NCBI GenBank assembly: GCA_045105615.1
Contig: JBGCDS010000042.1
Coordinates: 1-39,599, forward strand
Length of the DNA stretch: 39,599 nucleotides
Source of the DNA: UBA1858 sp045105615
GTDB taxonomy: Bacteria > Pseudomonadota > Gammaproteobacteria > UBA4575
Reading direction: 5' to 3'
Position 1 is the stretch's first letter. Each line of letters starts with the position of its first letter. The translations under genes and the position numbers were made by a program. The notes under the pieces were generated by a model. That model ran no database searches, was not told the DNA's origin, and worked only from the letters and a program-made list of their open reading frames with translations. Shown here one piece after another: positions 30,341 to 38,708 of the stretch.

Positions 30341-30356
30341 AGTCATTCGTATCAAT

Positions 30357-30797
30357 TTAGGCATTTGCAACAAAGATTGCGCCAATCACGATTAGTATGC
30401 TGCCCGAAATTAATTTAATTATATGCAAATCTTTCCATTCGCTGAATATAAGTAAGGCAAGTAATACTGCCACTAATGTGTTCATATTGTAGAGTGGTAC
30501 GAGCTGAGAAATAGGGGTTTTATAATGTAGTAATGAGTATGCTACAAGCCCGCTCGCTATGCCCCAAGTTAACCCAAATATTCCAGCGTATGAGCTAGCT
30601 TTAATCGAAAATGCTATTGAGTTATCAAAAAAATAAAATCCTATCCCTGCAACTACGACTCCAATACCAACCGCTATAAGATACATGGAGATGCTAATTC
30701 CAATATTAGTGCTTAATTTTTGAAAGATGGCAGAGCCACCATATATAAAGGCTGGTAAGAATCCACCAATTAATAGAGCAGTTGTTTTGGTCGACAT
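30357..30797 (-). CDS. half-size EamA/DMT-like membrane protein
   Basis: A 146-residue protein with about five membrane helices: TTALLIGGFLPAFIYGGSAI, SISMYLIAVGIGVVVAGIGF, ASSYAGIFGLTWGIASGLVA, then VPLYNMNTLVAVLLALLIFS and IIKLISGSILIVIGAIFVA. The last two helices with the intervening SEWK are typical of one EamA (drug/metabolite transporter) repeat. Such single-repeat proteins act as dimers. The substrate is unknown. AAGGAG lies about 8 nt before the ATG. There is no operon partner; the gene is bounded by palindromes on both sides. Confidence 0.75.
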   Translation of the reverse strand: MSTKTTALLIGGFLPAFIYGGSAIFQKLSTNIGISISMYLIAVGIGVVVAGIGFYFFDNSIAFSIKASSYAGIFGLTWGIASGLVAYSLLHYKTPISQLVPLYNMNTLVAVLLALLIFSEWKDLHIIKLISGSILIVIGAIFVANA

Positions 30798-30863
30798 GAA
30801 GAAAATCTCCTTTATGAAAATTGATATAATTTTAGCGCAAAGAATATCAACTATTTATGTAGG

Positions 30864-30889
30864 TGTCCGCTATCGGCCAATAGCGGTCA
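30864..30889. repeat. intergenic palindrome, copy 2
   Basis: TGTCCGCTAT (30864-30873) and ATAGCGGTCA (30880-30889) pair in 9 of 10 positions around the loop cggcca. It resembles the copy at 31440-31473 (GTCCGCTxT...A-AGCxGxCAT) and lies 16 bp beyond the stop of the 30906-31358 gene. Confidence 0.65.
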
Positions 30890-30905
30890 TACTATGATTA
30901 ATCTG

Positions 30906-31358
30906 TTATATATTCTTAGCATTTAAATATACTGGATTATTGTTTGCTTCTGTTAACTCAGAAATATATGCAAAGGGCCATGCTTCTTTGTCAAACCCTT
31001 GAGATTGCTTCCTCTTGTACCATCTTTTATAGATTCCAAATGTAAAAAGACTCAGGATCGAAATGCTATATGGCTTGAGGCCTGTTTCTTTTGGCCAAAT
31101 ATATTCTCTGTTTGATTTTAAGAATAAAACAGCCTTTGATAACTCTCTACGATGCTCATTTGGTATTCTCCAGTCCCCAGACAAACTATGAGTTTTGAAA
31201 TCATCATATAACGGCCATGCAGCATTCCACCAAATTTCATCTATGGCAGGATCATTAGAATTTGGAACTCGATTTTCAAAATCAAAATTTTCAATTCTGC
31301 CAGCTATAAATTGATGGAGTAGTTCCGCAAGTTGGTCTCTGCCTTTTCTGTCTATCAT
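30906..31358 (-). CDS. hypothetical protein, 150 residues
   Basis: Not recognised. The chain is mostly polar, with a Trp-rich middle (DEIWWNAAWPLYDDFKTH, SGDWRIPNEHRREL, REYIWPKE). One hydrophobic segment is at about residues 97-110 (YSISILSLFTFGIY), followed by a basic run (KRWYKRKQ). It could be peripherally attached to the membrane or have a buried helix. The start ATG 31358 has a weak site. A palindrome stands on each side (30864-30889 and 31440-31473). Confidence 0.6.
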   Translation of the reverse strand: MIDRKGRDQLAELLHQFIAGRIENFDFENRVPNSNDPAIDEIWWNAAWPLYDDFKTHSLSGDWRIPNEHRRELSKAVLFLKSNREYIWPKETGLKPYSISILSLFTFGIYKRWYKRKQSQGFDKEAWPFAYISELTEANNNPVYLNAKNI

Positions 31359-31439
31359 TGATCCGTATAACAGTCTCGTTTATTCGTCATTATTAGCTAT
31401 TTCTTACAGCAAAAACTGGGCCTTAATCAAATTAAATGG

Positions 31440-31473
31440 CGAATGTCCGCTTTGGGTCGAAAGCAGACATTCG
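31440..31473. repeat. intergenic palindrome, copy 3
   Basis: CGAATGTCCGCTTT (31440-31453) and AAAGCAGACATTCG (31460-31473) pair in 13 of 14 positions with a 6-nt loop (gggtcg). It is the best preserved of three related palindromes and lies in the 156-bp gap between dapE and the small-gene array. Confidence 0.75.
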
Positions 31474-31514
31474 GTAGTTGCATGCCTGTATGGACTGAAT
31501 GGTTAGCCGAGATT

Positions 31515-32642
31515 TCAGCTAAGTAGCGATTTAACTACTTCTTTGTAAATATCTTTTAGTTGATTGAGTTCTTCGATATTTGTGTGTTCATCGATTTGGT
31601 GGATAGTGGCATTGATGACGCCGAGCTCGACGACTTCTGCGCCGGTGGGTGCAATAAAGCGGCCATCTGATGTGCCGCCGCCAGTGGATAATTCTGTGTC
31701 TCTACCAGTAACGGTTTTAATTGCATGTTGGCAAGCGTCGACTAGCTTTCCTTCTGGAGTTAAAAAAGGATTGCCGGATAGTCGCCAGGTGAGTTCGTGT
31801 TTGATATTTTTGCTTTTAATGACCTGTTCAATACGTTGCTGAATTTCGTCTGCGGTAATTTCTGTTGAGAAGCGTAAGTTGAATGAGGCTTCTGCTGTAG
31901 CAGGGATAACATTCTCAGCACCTGTGCCTGCCTGCACGTTTGAAATTTGGAAGGTAGTAGCAGGGAAGTGGTCATTGCCTTGGTCCCACTCAATAGAAGT
32001 AAATTCTGATAATAAATCTGAAAGAATATGAATAGGGTTGTTTGCTAAATGTGGATAGGCCACATGACCCTGTTTGCCAATCACGGTGATATGAGCGCAG
32101 AGAGATCCACGACGGCCATTTTTAATTACATCGCCAACATTGTTTGTGCTGGAAGGTTCGCCTACTAAACAGTAATCAAGGGTTACATTGTGGTTTTGTA
32201 AGTGTTCGACCACTTTGACTGTGCCATTAATAGCGGGGCCTTCTTCATCGCTGGTAAGTAAGAATGCGATTGAGCCTTGATGGTTTGGGTTTTCTTCAAT
32301 GAATTCTTCACAAGCAATCACCATCGCGGCGATGCCTGTTTTCATATCGGCAGAACCACGCCCATGCAATTGACCGTTATCAACAGTGGCGGCAAAAGGT
32401 GGGTGTGTCCATTTGTCTTCTGGGCCGGTTGGAACTACGTCTGTGTGGCCTGCGAATACAAATATTGGGCCTTCAGTGCCTTTGCGTATCCACGCGTTGG
32501 CGACGTCGCCATATGGCAGTTTTTCTGTTGAAAATCCGCTGGTGGCTAATCTTTCTGCAAGCAGGTCTAAGCAACCTTCATCTTTGGGAGTGACTGAAGG
32601 CCTTTGTATTAACTGCTGGCTTAGTTCTAAGGTTTTGCTCAC
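31515..32642 (-). CDS. dapE: succinyl-diaminopimelate desuccinylase
   Basis: Di-zinc amidohydrolase of the succinylase branch of lysine and meso-DAP synthesis. Metal and catalytic motifs are present: FAGHTDVVPTGP, GRGSADMKTGIAAMV with the bridging Asp, and SDEEGPAINGT with the catalytic Glu pair. Further on come VGEPSS, GGTSDGRFI and the C-terminal His in INATIHQIDEHT. I place the start at GTG 32642 (VSKTLELSQQLIQRPSVTPK). It lies 4 bp after the yffB stop and gives 375 residues, equal to E. coli DapE. An upstream ATG would overlap yffB by tens of bases. Confidence 0.96.
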   Translation of the reverse strand: MSKTLELSQQLIQRPSVTPKDEGCLDLLAERLATSGFSTEKLPYGDVANAWIRKGTEGPIFVFAGHTDVVPTGPEDKWTHPPFAATVDNGQLHGRGSADMKTGIAAMVIACEEFIEENPNHQGSIAFLLTSDEEGPAINGTVKVVEHLQNHNVTLDYCLVGEPSSTNNVGDVIKNGRRGSLCAHITVIGKQGHVAYPHLANNPIHILSDLLSEFTSIEWDQGNDHFPATTFQISNVQAGTGAENVIPATAEASFNLRFSTEITADEIQQRIEQVIKSKNIKHELTWRLSGNPFLTPEGKLVDACQHAIKTVTGRDTELSTGGGTSDGRFIAPTGAEVVELGVINATIHQIDEHTNIEELNQLKDIYKEVVKSLLS

Positions 32643-32646
32643 GGGC

Positions 32647-32988
32647 TTAAAATTGTTGTTTGTAGATGTCTTCAGAGAATCCGACAATGACATTATCGTT
32701 GTGTTCAATCACAGGGCGTTTAATTAATGTGGGTTGATCCACCATTAACTTAATTGCCTTGGTTTTGTTGATGCTATCTTTTTCGTTGTCAGACAGTTTG
32801 CGCCAAGTAGTGCCGCGACGATTGAGTAAAATTTCCCAATCTGTTTTACCAAACCATTGTTTAACTTTATTTTGGGTTAAACCATCTTTACGAAAGTCAT
32901 GAAACTGGTAGTTGATATTATTCTTCGTTAACCAGTTGCATGCTTTCTTGACTGTGTCGCAATTTTTTATACCGTAGACGGTAATCAT
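32647..32988 (-). CDS. yffB: ArsC/Spx-family protein YffB
   Basis: A 113-residue thioredoxin-fold protein of the ArsC/Spx group. It starts ITVYGIKNCDTVKKACNWL, in which a single redox-type Cys follows N. Then come NYQFHDFRKDG, the LLNRRGTTWRKL helix and TLIKRPVIE. The YffB subgroup is not an arsenate reductase; a glutathione-dependent thiol role has been proposed. It lies between dapD and dapE, an association seen in E. coli (yffB-dapE) and Pseudomonas. Confidence 0.92.
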   Translation of the reverse strand: MITVYGIKNCDTVKKACNWLTKNNINYQFHDFRKDGLTQNKVKQWFGKTDWEILLNRRGTTWRKLSDNEKDSINKTKAIKLMVDQPTLIKRPVIEHNDNVIVGFSEDIYKQQF

Positions 32989-32993
32989 AGAGA

Positions 32994-33818
32994 CTAGTCG
33001 ATGCTACGTAGTAATTCGTTTATACCAACTTTGCTGCGAGTCTTTTCATCAACCTGCTTAACGATGACTACGCAGTACAAGCTGTACTTGCCATCTTTTG
33101 AAGGTAAGTTGCCGGATACCACTACTGAACCTGCTGGGATGCGGCCGTAAGTGACTTCACCTGTTTCGCGATTATAAATCTTGGTGCTCTTACCAATGTA
33201 GACACCCATTGAAATCACGGCGCCTTTCTCAACGATAACACCTTCAACCACTTCTGAGCGTGCACCAATGAAGCAGTTATCTTCGATAATTGTAGGTGCT
33301 GCCTGTAATGGCTCCAATACGCCGCCAATGCCAACGCCACCAGAAAGGTGAACGTTTTTGCCAATCTGCGCGCATGATCCAACGGTGACCCATGTGTCGA
33401 CCATGGTGCCAGAATCCACATAAGCACCGATGTTAACGAAGCTCGGCATTAATACTGTGTTAGGTGCAATGTAAGAGCCGCGCCTTGCCATGGCGTTAGG
33501 CACGATGCGTACACCCATTTTTTCAAATTCTTCAGCGGACTGACTAGCAAACTTTGGTGGGACTTTGTCGTAGTACTGAGCGGCGCCACCAGGCATCACG
33601 CTGTTTTCTTCAATACGGAAAGATAAAAGCACGGCTTTTTTCAGCCATTCGTTAATTACCCATTCACCATTCACTTTTTCAGCTACACGCGCTTTACCAG
33701 AATCTAGCTGGCCGATAGCATCTATTACAGCGACTTTGACTTCGCTGCTGACGTTGCTAGGTGAAATATTTGCGCGGTCTTCGAATGCGCCTTCGATAAT
33801 GTCTTGAATATTGCTCAT
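32994..33818 (-). CDS. dapD: tetrahydrodipicolinate N-succinyltransferase
   Basis: Uses succinyl-CoA to open and succinylate tetrahydrodipicolinate, the branch-committing step of lysine/DAP synthesis. The 274 residues equal the E. coli enzyme. After a helical N-terminal domain comes a left-handed beta-helix of hexapeptide repeats (VLMPSFVNIGAYVDSGTMVD, then WVTVGSCAQIGKNVHLSGGV and GIGGVLEPLQAAPTIIEDNC). It ends with RSKVGINELLRSID. AAGGAAAA precedes the ATG. It follows dapC by 11 bp. Confidence 0.98.
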   Translation of the reverse strand: MSNIQDIIEGAFEDRANISPSNVSSEVKVAVIDAIGQLDSGKARVAEKVNGEWVINEWLKKAVLLSFRIEENSVMPGGAAQYYDKVPPKFASQSAEEFEKMGVRIVPNAMARRGSYIAPNTVLMPSFVNIGAYVDSGTMVDTWVTVGSCAQIGKNVHLSGGVGIGGVLEPLQAAPTIIEDNCFIGARSEVVEGVIVEKGAVISMGVYIGKSTKIYNRETGEVTYGRIPAGSVVVSGNLPSKDGKYSLYCVVIVKQVDEKTRSKVGINELLRSID

Positions 33819-33829
33819 TTAAATTTTCC

Positions 33830-35029
33830 TTAACGTATGCTTTTTATATATGTAGTGATTCTTTGTGCAGCAGTTTGGCACTCCTCGGGAGTGGCAACTA
33901 ACGCGATTCTGACTCGATTGGTGCCGGGATTTTGATTGTTCACTGAACGCGCAAGGTATTTGCCGGGCAGCACCGTGACATTTTGCTGGGAGTATAACCC
34001 AAGAGCAAATTGTTCATCATCTATCGGGGTGGGTAGCCATAAATAAAAACCGGCTTGAGGTTGCTCTATGCCAATCTCTTTGGATATTTCTTCGATGGCG
34101 AAATTGAAACTTTGTTGGTAGCGAGCGCGATTTGCCTGTACGTGGGATTCATCGCTCCATGCAGCGGCACTAGCGATTTGGGTGCTCATGGGCATGGCGC
34201 AGCCGTGGTATGTACGGTATTTGAGGAACTGAGAAATGACGCTGGCATCGCCAACAACAAAACCTGAGCGTAAGCCTGGCGAGTTGCTGCGCTTGGACAA
34301 GCTATAAAATGCTAAGCAGCGTTGATAGTTTTCATCTCCATTGGCAACACATGCCTGTAATAGTCCTTGCGGTGGGTTTTTTTCGTCTGTATAAATTTCT
34401 GAATAACATTCATCTGAAGCAATCACAAAATCATATTGATGCGCAAGTTTAATCAGCTTTTGCATTACAGCTAGCGGGATAATATCGCCAGTGGGATTGG
34501 ATGGTGTACAGATATATATTAATTGTGTTTGTTGCCAGGTCTGTTCGCTGACTTGATCGATGCCGGGGACTTCGCCATTGGTGACGGAGAAATTAATATA
34601 CACCGGTTCCGCGCCAGCAAGATAGGCTGCACCTTCGTATATTTGGTAGAACGGATTAGGTAAAAGTACTTTTGCGTTAGTGTTGCGATCTATGATGGTT
34701 TGAGCGATGGCAAATAGTGCTTCACGTGTGCCGTTAACTGGTAGAATGTGTTGCTCTGGATCGATAGAATTTTGCGGCAATGAAAATCTATTGAGTAGCC
34801 AGTCGGTAATTGTACTGCGTAATGATAACTCGCCTTTGGTCTTAGGGTAGTTAGCAAGATAATCTAAATTATCTTGCATTGCGTGCTTGATGAAGTCAGG
34901 TGTGGGGCTCTTGGGCTCGCCGATGGATAGATTGATATTGTCTAATCCATGATTTTGCGTTCCCTGTGAAAATAATTCGCGTAACTTTTCGAATGGGTAG
35001 GGTTGTAGCTTATTTAGATTGGGATCCAT
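33830..35029 (-). CDS. dapC: N-succinyldiaminopimelate aminotransferase
   Basis: Class I PLP aminotransferase that makes N-succinyl-L,L-DAP from the DapD product with glutamate. The 399 residues include NLSIGEPKSPTPDFIKHAM, PVNGTREALFAIAQ, PNPFYQIYEGAA, the NPTGD loop and the PLP lysine in FYSLSKRSNSPGLRSGFVVG. The GEPK...P start and clustering with dapD and dapE favour DapC over other class I enzymes. It lies 14 bp after glnD. Confidence 0.94.
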   Translation of the reverse strand: MDPNLNKLQPYPFEKLRELFSQGTQNHGLDNINLSIGEPKSPTPDFIKHAMQDNLDYLANYPKTKGELSLRSTITDWLLNRFSLPQNSIDPEQHILPVNGTREALFAIAQTIIDRNTNAKVLLPNPFYQIYEGAAYLAGAEPVYINFSVTNGEVPGIDQVSEQTWQQTQLIYICTPSNPTGDIIPLAVMQKLIKLAHQYDFVIASDECYSEIYTDEKNPPQGLLQACVANGDENYQRCLAFYSLSKRSNSPGLRSGFVVGDASVISQFLKYRTYHGCAMPMSTQIASAAAWSDESHVQANRARYQQSFNFAIEEISKEIGIEQPQAGFYLWLPTPIDDEQFALGLYSQQNVTVLPGKYLARSVNNQNPGTNRVRIALVATPEECQTAAQRITTYIKSIR

Positions 35030-35043
35030 TGGGTAACAATATA

Positions 35044-37728
35044 TTAAATGCTAATGCTGGTTGGTATGTCCTCAGATGAGGTGCTGATTTTACTAATCAC
35101 TAATTCTATTAGTTCTTTCTGTTCGTTATCGTCCAATATTTTTTTATCATTTTTGTTAGTGATGTAGAAAATATCATGTACTTTTTCGCCAAGCGTACTA
35201 ACGCGAGCATTGATGACATTAATGCCGAGTATGGAAAATGCTTCTGCAATATTTGCTAATAGGCCAGGATGATCAGTTGCGTGAATATGTAAACTAGTAT
35301 GATCTAAGTGTCTTGCATTTTTTATGCTAACTTCAGGTGTCATTTGGAAGTGTCGTAAGCGACTTGAAACAAACTGACTGGTGTCGCTATCTGAGAGTTT
35401 GGAGAGTAATAGAGACTGATTAATATCTGTCTTGATTCTCTCTAATTGATTCTTGTCAGTGATAGCTTCTTCATTTTGGTCAACAACAGTAAAAGTATTG
35501 AATGTCTGGCCATTTTCTGAGGTGATGATGCGTGCGTCTAGAATGCTTAAGCCTGAGCGATACAAGCTGTCAGTGATGTTAGCAAAGAGATTGTCGCGAT
35601 CAAGAGTATAGATAAATATTTCGGTAGAGCCGCGACGTATTAACTGACGCACATGAACTTGAGTGCTCGTGTCTTTGGCGCATAAGGCGATATCGGTATG
35701 CCAGGCAATTTCATCATCGGTGTGACGTAGGAGGTAATCTTCATTGAGTTGTGACCAGAAATTTTCACAGTTCTCTTGAGAGTGTCCTTTGTCTTTTAGC
35801 AGGTTAAGTGCAGATGATTTGATCTCTTGAATAATTTCGCCGCTGCCTCTGGGTAATTCAGCGCGTAATTGGAATGAAGTGAATTTGTATAAATCTGCAA
35901 GTAATGTAGAGCGCCAGCTATTCCATAAAGTGGGATTAGTGCCTTTAATGTCGGCAATGGTCAATAGGTATAGATAGTCCAAGCGGGTAGCGCTTGATAC
36001 TTTGTCAGCAAACTGTTGGATAACAGTAGGGTCGCTTAAGTCTTTGTGTTGCGCAGTCACTGACATCATTAAGTGATGCTTGACTAACCAGCTGACTAGA
36101 GATGCATCAAATTGACTGAGCCCATGAGAGAGACAAAAGTCGGTAGCATCTACTGCACCTTCGCTAGAGTGGTCCCCTTCACGGCCTTTGCCGATATCAT
36201 GAAACAGTGCTGCTAAGTATAATATTTCAAGTTTAGGAAGCTTGTGGAAAATAGAGCTAATGTCATCTTCGGTGCGTTTCTTGTCGCCTAGTAATTGTGT
36301 TTCTTTTAATACGGTAAGGATGTGATGATCTACCGTGTAGGCGTGGTATAGGTCGTATTGCATGCGCCCTACAATTCTTGCAAAAGCAGGCCAGTAAGCA
36401 GCAAGAACACCTAGTCGATGCATGCGAGATACTTCTCTCGCCACATGCTTAGGTTGGCGTAGTATATCGATAAATATTTTCTGATTGTTTTTATCATTAC
36501 GAAAGTTATCGTCAATGAGATGTATGTTCTTGCGAATTAATCGAGTTGTGTTGCTGCTAATCTTGGTGACATGCTCATGTGTTTGTAGCACAAAAAATAT
36601 TTCCAGGAATGCACTAGGTTGGTCTTGGAAAAGTGTTTCGCTGTTTGTGTGTAATACATGGTTGATCGAAACGAAGTGGTCGCCGAGTTTCTTCTTTTTA
36701 TTCCAAGAGATGTTGGGAATACAGGTTTCTTCGAAGTGCTCTTGAAGTAGCTCAATTAGCTTGTAACATTCACTTATATGCCGATAGTAATTCTGCATAT
36801 ACTGTTCAACGGCGAGGTTGGAGTTAGAGTCGCTATGGCCGGCCGCGCGTGCAAGTTCTACTTGGTAGTCAAATAACAATCTTTCTTCTTTGCGTCGTGT
36901 CACTAAGTAAAGTGAGAAGCGCATTTTCCATAGATATTCTTGGGCAAAGCGTAAGGAATTGTATTCTTCTTCTAGTAAAAAGCCTTCAACCACTAAGTCG
37001 CTAAGTGCGCGGTTGCCAAAGTGTCTCTTTGTTACCCAGTCAATAAACTGAATATCACGCATGCCACCAGGGCCCTCTTTGATGTTTGGTTCGAGCTGGT
37101 AAAGAGTGTCTCCATATTTCTTATGGCGAGCTTGCATCTCTTCTTTTTTAGCGTAATAAAATTTCTTGCTATCCCATATTTTATTTCTCGCAGTGGCTTT
37201 TTTGAGATCTTTGAATAACGAAATGTTTCCGCATAAGGCTCGAGCTTCCAATAAGCTGCTGATCACGGTAATGTCTTTTTTTGCCTCTGTGACAGCTTCT
37301 TTAACTGTGCGAACTGAGTGACCAACATCTAATCCACTGTCCCAAAGAAAAGTTAAAAATGATGAGAGCTTCTCTTTGTCGTCATCGCTAAACTTTTTAT
37401 CCAGCAACACCATTAAGTCGATATCTGAATGTAAGTGCAATTCAGAGCGACCATAGCCGCCTACTGCAAGTAAGGTCGCATTGGTTTTGTGTAGGTCGTG
37501 AGTAAACCAGGCATACCACAATAGATAATCAATAGTGATGGCGTAACCGATAATAACTTCTGAAGTAGCCGTGCCGTCATTAAAAGCATCAATGACTGCT
37601 TCTTGAATGGTTTCTACAAGCTCTCTGTGTTTTTGAGGGGAAGATTTATAATCAACCCATTGCTCGTCTTCGGTAGGCCACCATTCATGTTTAGATATAA
37701 ACGTTGGTGGCGGAGTTAGATTTGGCAT
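35044..37728 (-). CDS. glnD: bifunctional uridylyltransferase/uridylyl-removing enzyme
   Basis: Senses glutamine and modifies PII proteins to tune nitrogen metabolism. The 894 residues have the full order. The nucleotidyltransferase domain has GGYGRSEL (90-97) and the catalytic pair D102/D104. A GlnD-type helical linker leads to the HD hydrolase domain with LAALFHDIGKGREGDHS near residue 515. Two C-terminal ACT domains (about 700-780 and 815-890) bind glutamine. The ATG follows the map stop codon without a gap, so it is probably cotranscribed with map. Confidence 0.98.
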   Translation of the reverse strand: MPNLTPPPTFISKHEWWPTEDEQWVDYKSSPQKHRELVETIQEAVIDAFNDGTATSEVIIGYAITIDYLLWYAWFTHDLHKTNATLLAVGGYGRSELHLHSDIDLMVLLDKKFSDDDKEKLSSFLTFLWDSGLDVGHSVRTVKEAVTEAKKDITVISSLLEARALCGNISLFKDLKKATARNKIWDSKKFYYAKKEEMQARHKKYGDTLYQLEPNIKEGPGGMRDIQFIDWVTKRHFGNRALSDLVVEGFLLEEEYNSLRFAQEYLWKMRFSLYLVTRRKEERLLFDYQVELARAAGHSDSNSNLAVEQYMQNYYRHISECYKLIELLQEHFEETCIPNISWNKKKKLGDHFVSINHVLHTNSETLFQDQPSAFLEIFFVLQTHEHVTKISSNTTRLIRKNIHLIDDNFRNDKNNQKIFIDILRQPKHVAREVSRMHRLGVLAAYWPAFARIVGRMQYDLYHAYTVDHHILTVLKETQLLGDKKRTEDDISSIFHKLPKLEILYLAALFHDIGKGREGDHSSEGAVDATDFCLSHGLSQFDASLVSWLVKHHLMMSVTAQHKDLSDPTVIQQFADKVSSATRLDYLYLLTIADIKGTNPTLWNSWRSTLLADLYKFTSFQLRAELPRGSGEIIQEIKSSALNLLKDKGHSQENCENFWSQLNEDYLLRHTDDEIAWHTDIALCAKDTSTQVHVRQLIRRGSTEIFIYTLDRDNLFANITDSLYRSGLSILDARIITSENGQTFNTFTVVDQNEEAITDKNQLERIKTDINQSLLLSKLSDSDTSQFVSSRLRHFQMTPEVSIKNARHLDHTSLHIHATDHPGLLANIAEAFSILGINVINARVSTLGEKVHDIFYITNKNDKKILDDNEQKELIELVISKISTSSEDIPTSISI

Positions 37729-38499
37729 TTAAGACCAGGACTCTTCAGGGCGCCGTGTTAATACCTCAAAACCATCTTCAGTGACTAAAATGGTGTGTTC
37801 CCACTGTGCTGACAGGCTATGGTCTTTTGTGACTACCGTCCATTGGTCTGGCAATAGACGAACATGGCGTTTGCCTGAATTGACCATAGGTTCGATAGTG
37901 AATGTCATGCCGGGTACAAGTTTGTCACCGCTATTAGGGCTGCCGTAGTGCAGTACCTGAGGATCTTCATGGAAATTTTTGCCGATACCGTGGCCGCAGT
38001 ATTCTCTAACGATTGAGCATTTATTCTTTTCTACAAATGTTTGTATGGCATGACCTATGTCGCCAAGAGTGACATCTGGTTTTACCTTATTGATGCCGAT
38101 GCACATTGCCTCATAAGTAAGATCAATTAAACGCTGTGCTTTAACAGTGGGCTTGCCTACGTAAAACATTTTGCTGGTATCGCCGTGGAATTCATCTTTG
38201 ATCACGGTGACATCAATATTGACGGTATCGCCATCCTTAAGCACTCGGTCGCCGGGAATACCGTGACAGACCTGGTGGTTAATAGATGTACACACTGAGC
38301 GAGGGAAGCCTCTGTAATTGAGTGGCGCTGGGATAGCTTTTTGCTGATTAACGATATGGTTGTGACAAATATCATTGATCTCTTGAGTAGTGACTCCAGG
38401 CTTGACGTGTTCACCAATCATTTGCAGTACTTCAGACGCGAGTTGGCCTGCAATACGCATCTTTTCTATTTCATCCGGTGTTTTTATATTGATAGGCAT
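37729..38499 (-). CDS. map: methionine aminopeptidase type I
   Basis: Removes the initiator Met from nascent chains. All five metal ligands are seen: D96 and D107 (IDVTVIKDEFHGDTSKMF), H170 (YCGHGIGKNFHEDP), E203 (FTIEPMV) and E234 (QWEHTILV). His79 of NHQVCHGIP is the substrate-side His. The 256 residues are typical of the short bacterial form with no zinc finger extension. It is divergent from rpsB over 209 bp, as in most gammaproteobacteria. Confidence 0.98.
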   Translation of the reverse strand: MPINIKTPDEIEKMRIAGQLASEVLQMIGEHVKPGVTTQEINDICHNHIVNQQKAIPAPLNYRGFPRSVCTSINHQVCHGIPGDRVLKDGDTVNIDVTVIKDEFHGDTSKMFYVGKPTVKAQRLIDLTYEAMCIGINKVKPDVTLGDIGHAIQTFVEKNKCSIVREYCGHGIGKNFHEDPQVLHYGSPNSGDKLVPGMTFTIEPMVNSGKRHVRLLPDQWTVVTKDHSLSAQWEHTILVTEDGFEVLTRRPEESWS

Positions 38500-38536
38500 A
38501 ATTTTGTGCCAGAAAGTCCTTTTTATTAATTCTAAA

Positions 38537-38565
38537 TTGTTGATTTCAGCAGATTATGGTATAAA
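38537..38565 (+). promoter_or_regulatory. candidate rpsB promoter with GC-rich discriminator
   Basis: TTGTTG (38537-38542), a 17-bp spacer and TATAAA (38560-38565) are followed at once by gcgcgcgcg. A GC-rich discriminator is typical of stringently controlled ribosomal promoters. It gives a leader of about 135 nt before rpsB. Confidence 0.6.
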
Positions 38566-38573
38566 GCGCGCGC

Positions 38574-38708
38574 GATAAGCGCAAATCTTAAATTTACACG
38601 CATGCTCGACACATTCAGTGGGGTGCCAATTGCTAGGAGGAATCCTCAATCGGTTACTGGATGGGGGCTGCGGACGTATAAAACCCTTACTTAAGGAGTA
38701 AACATATC
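38574..38708 (+). promoter_or_regulatory. rpsB leader, candidate S2 autoregulatory region
   Basis: The roughly 135-nt untranslated leader holds a compact GAGG-aat-CCTC hairpin at 38637-38647, a G-rich stretch (gatgggggctgcgg, 38660-38673) and then AAGGAG (38693-38698), 10 nt before the ATG. In E. coli and relatives S2 represses rpsB-tsf through a conserved leader structure. I infer a homologous function from position and length; I did not verify the fold. Confidence 0.45.

Noticed and set aside
29776..31514. Integron attC sites around the small genes.
   Set aside because: The palindromes do not carry the GTTRRRY/RYYYAAC core pairs at the expected ends (only an isolated GTTAGCC near 31501), and no integrase is present. 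A classical integron is not supported.
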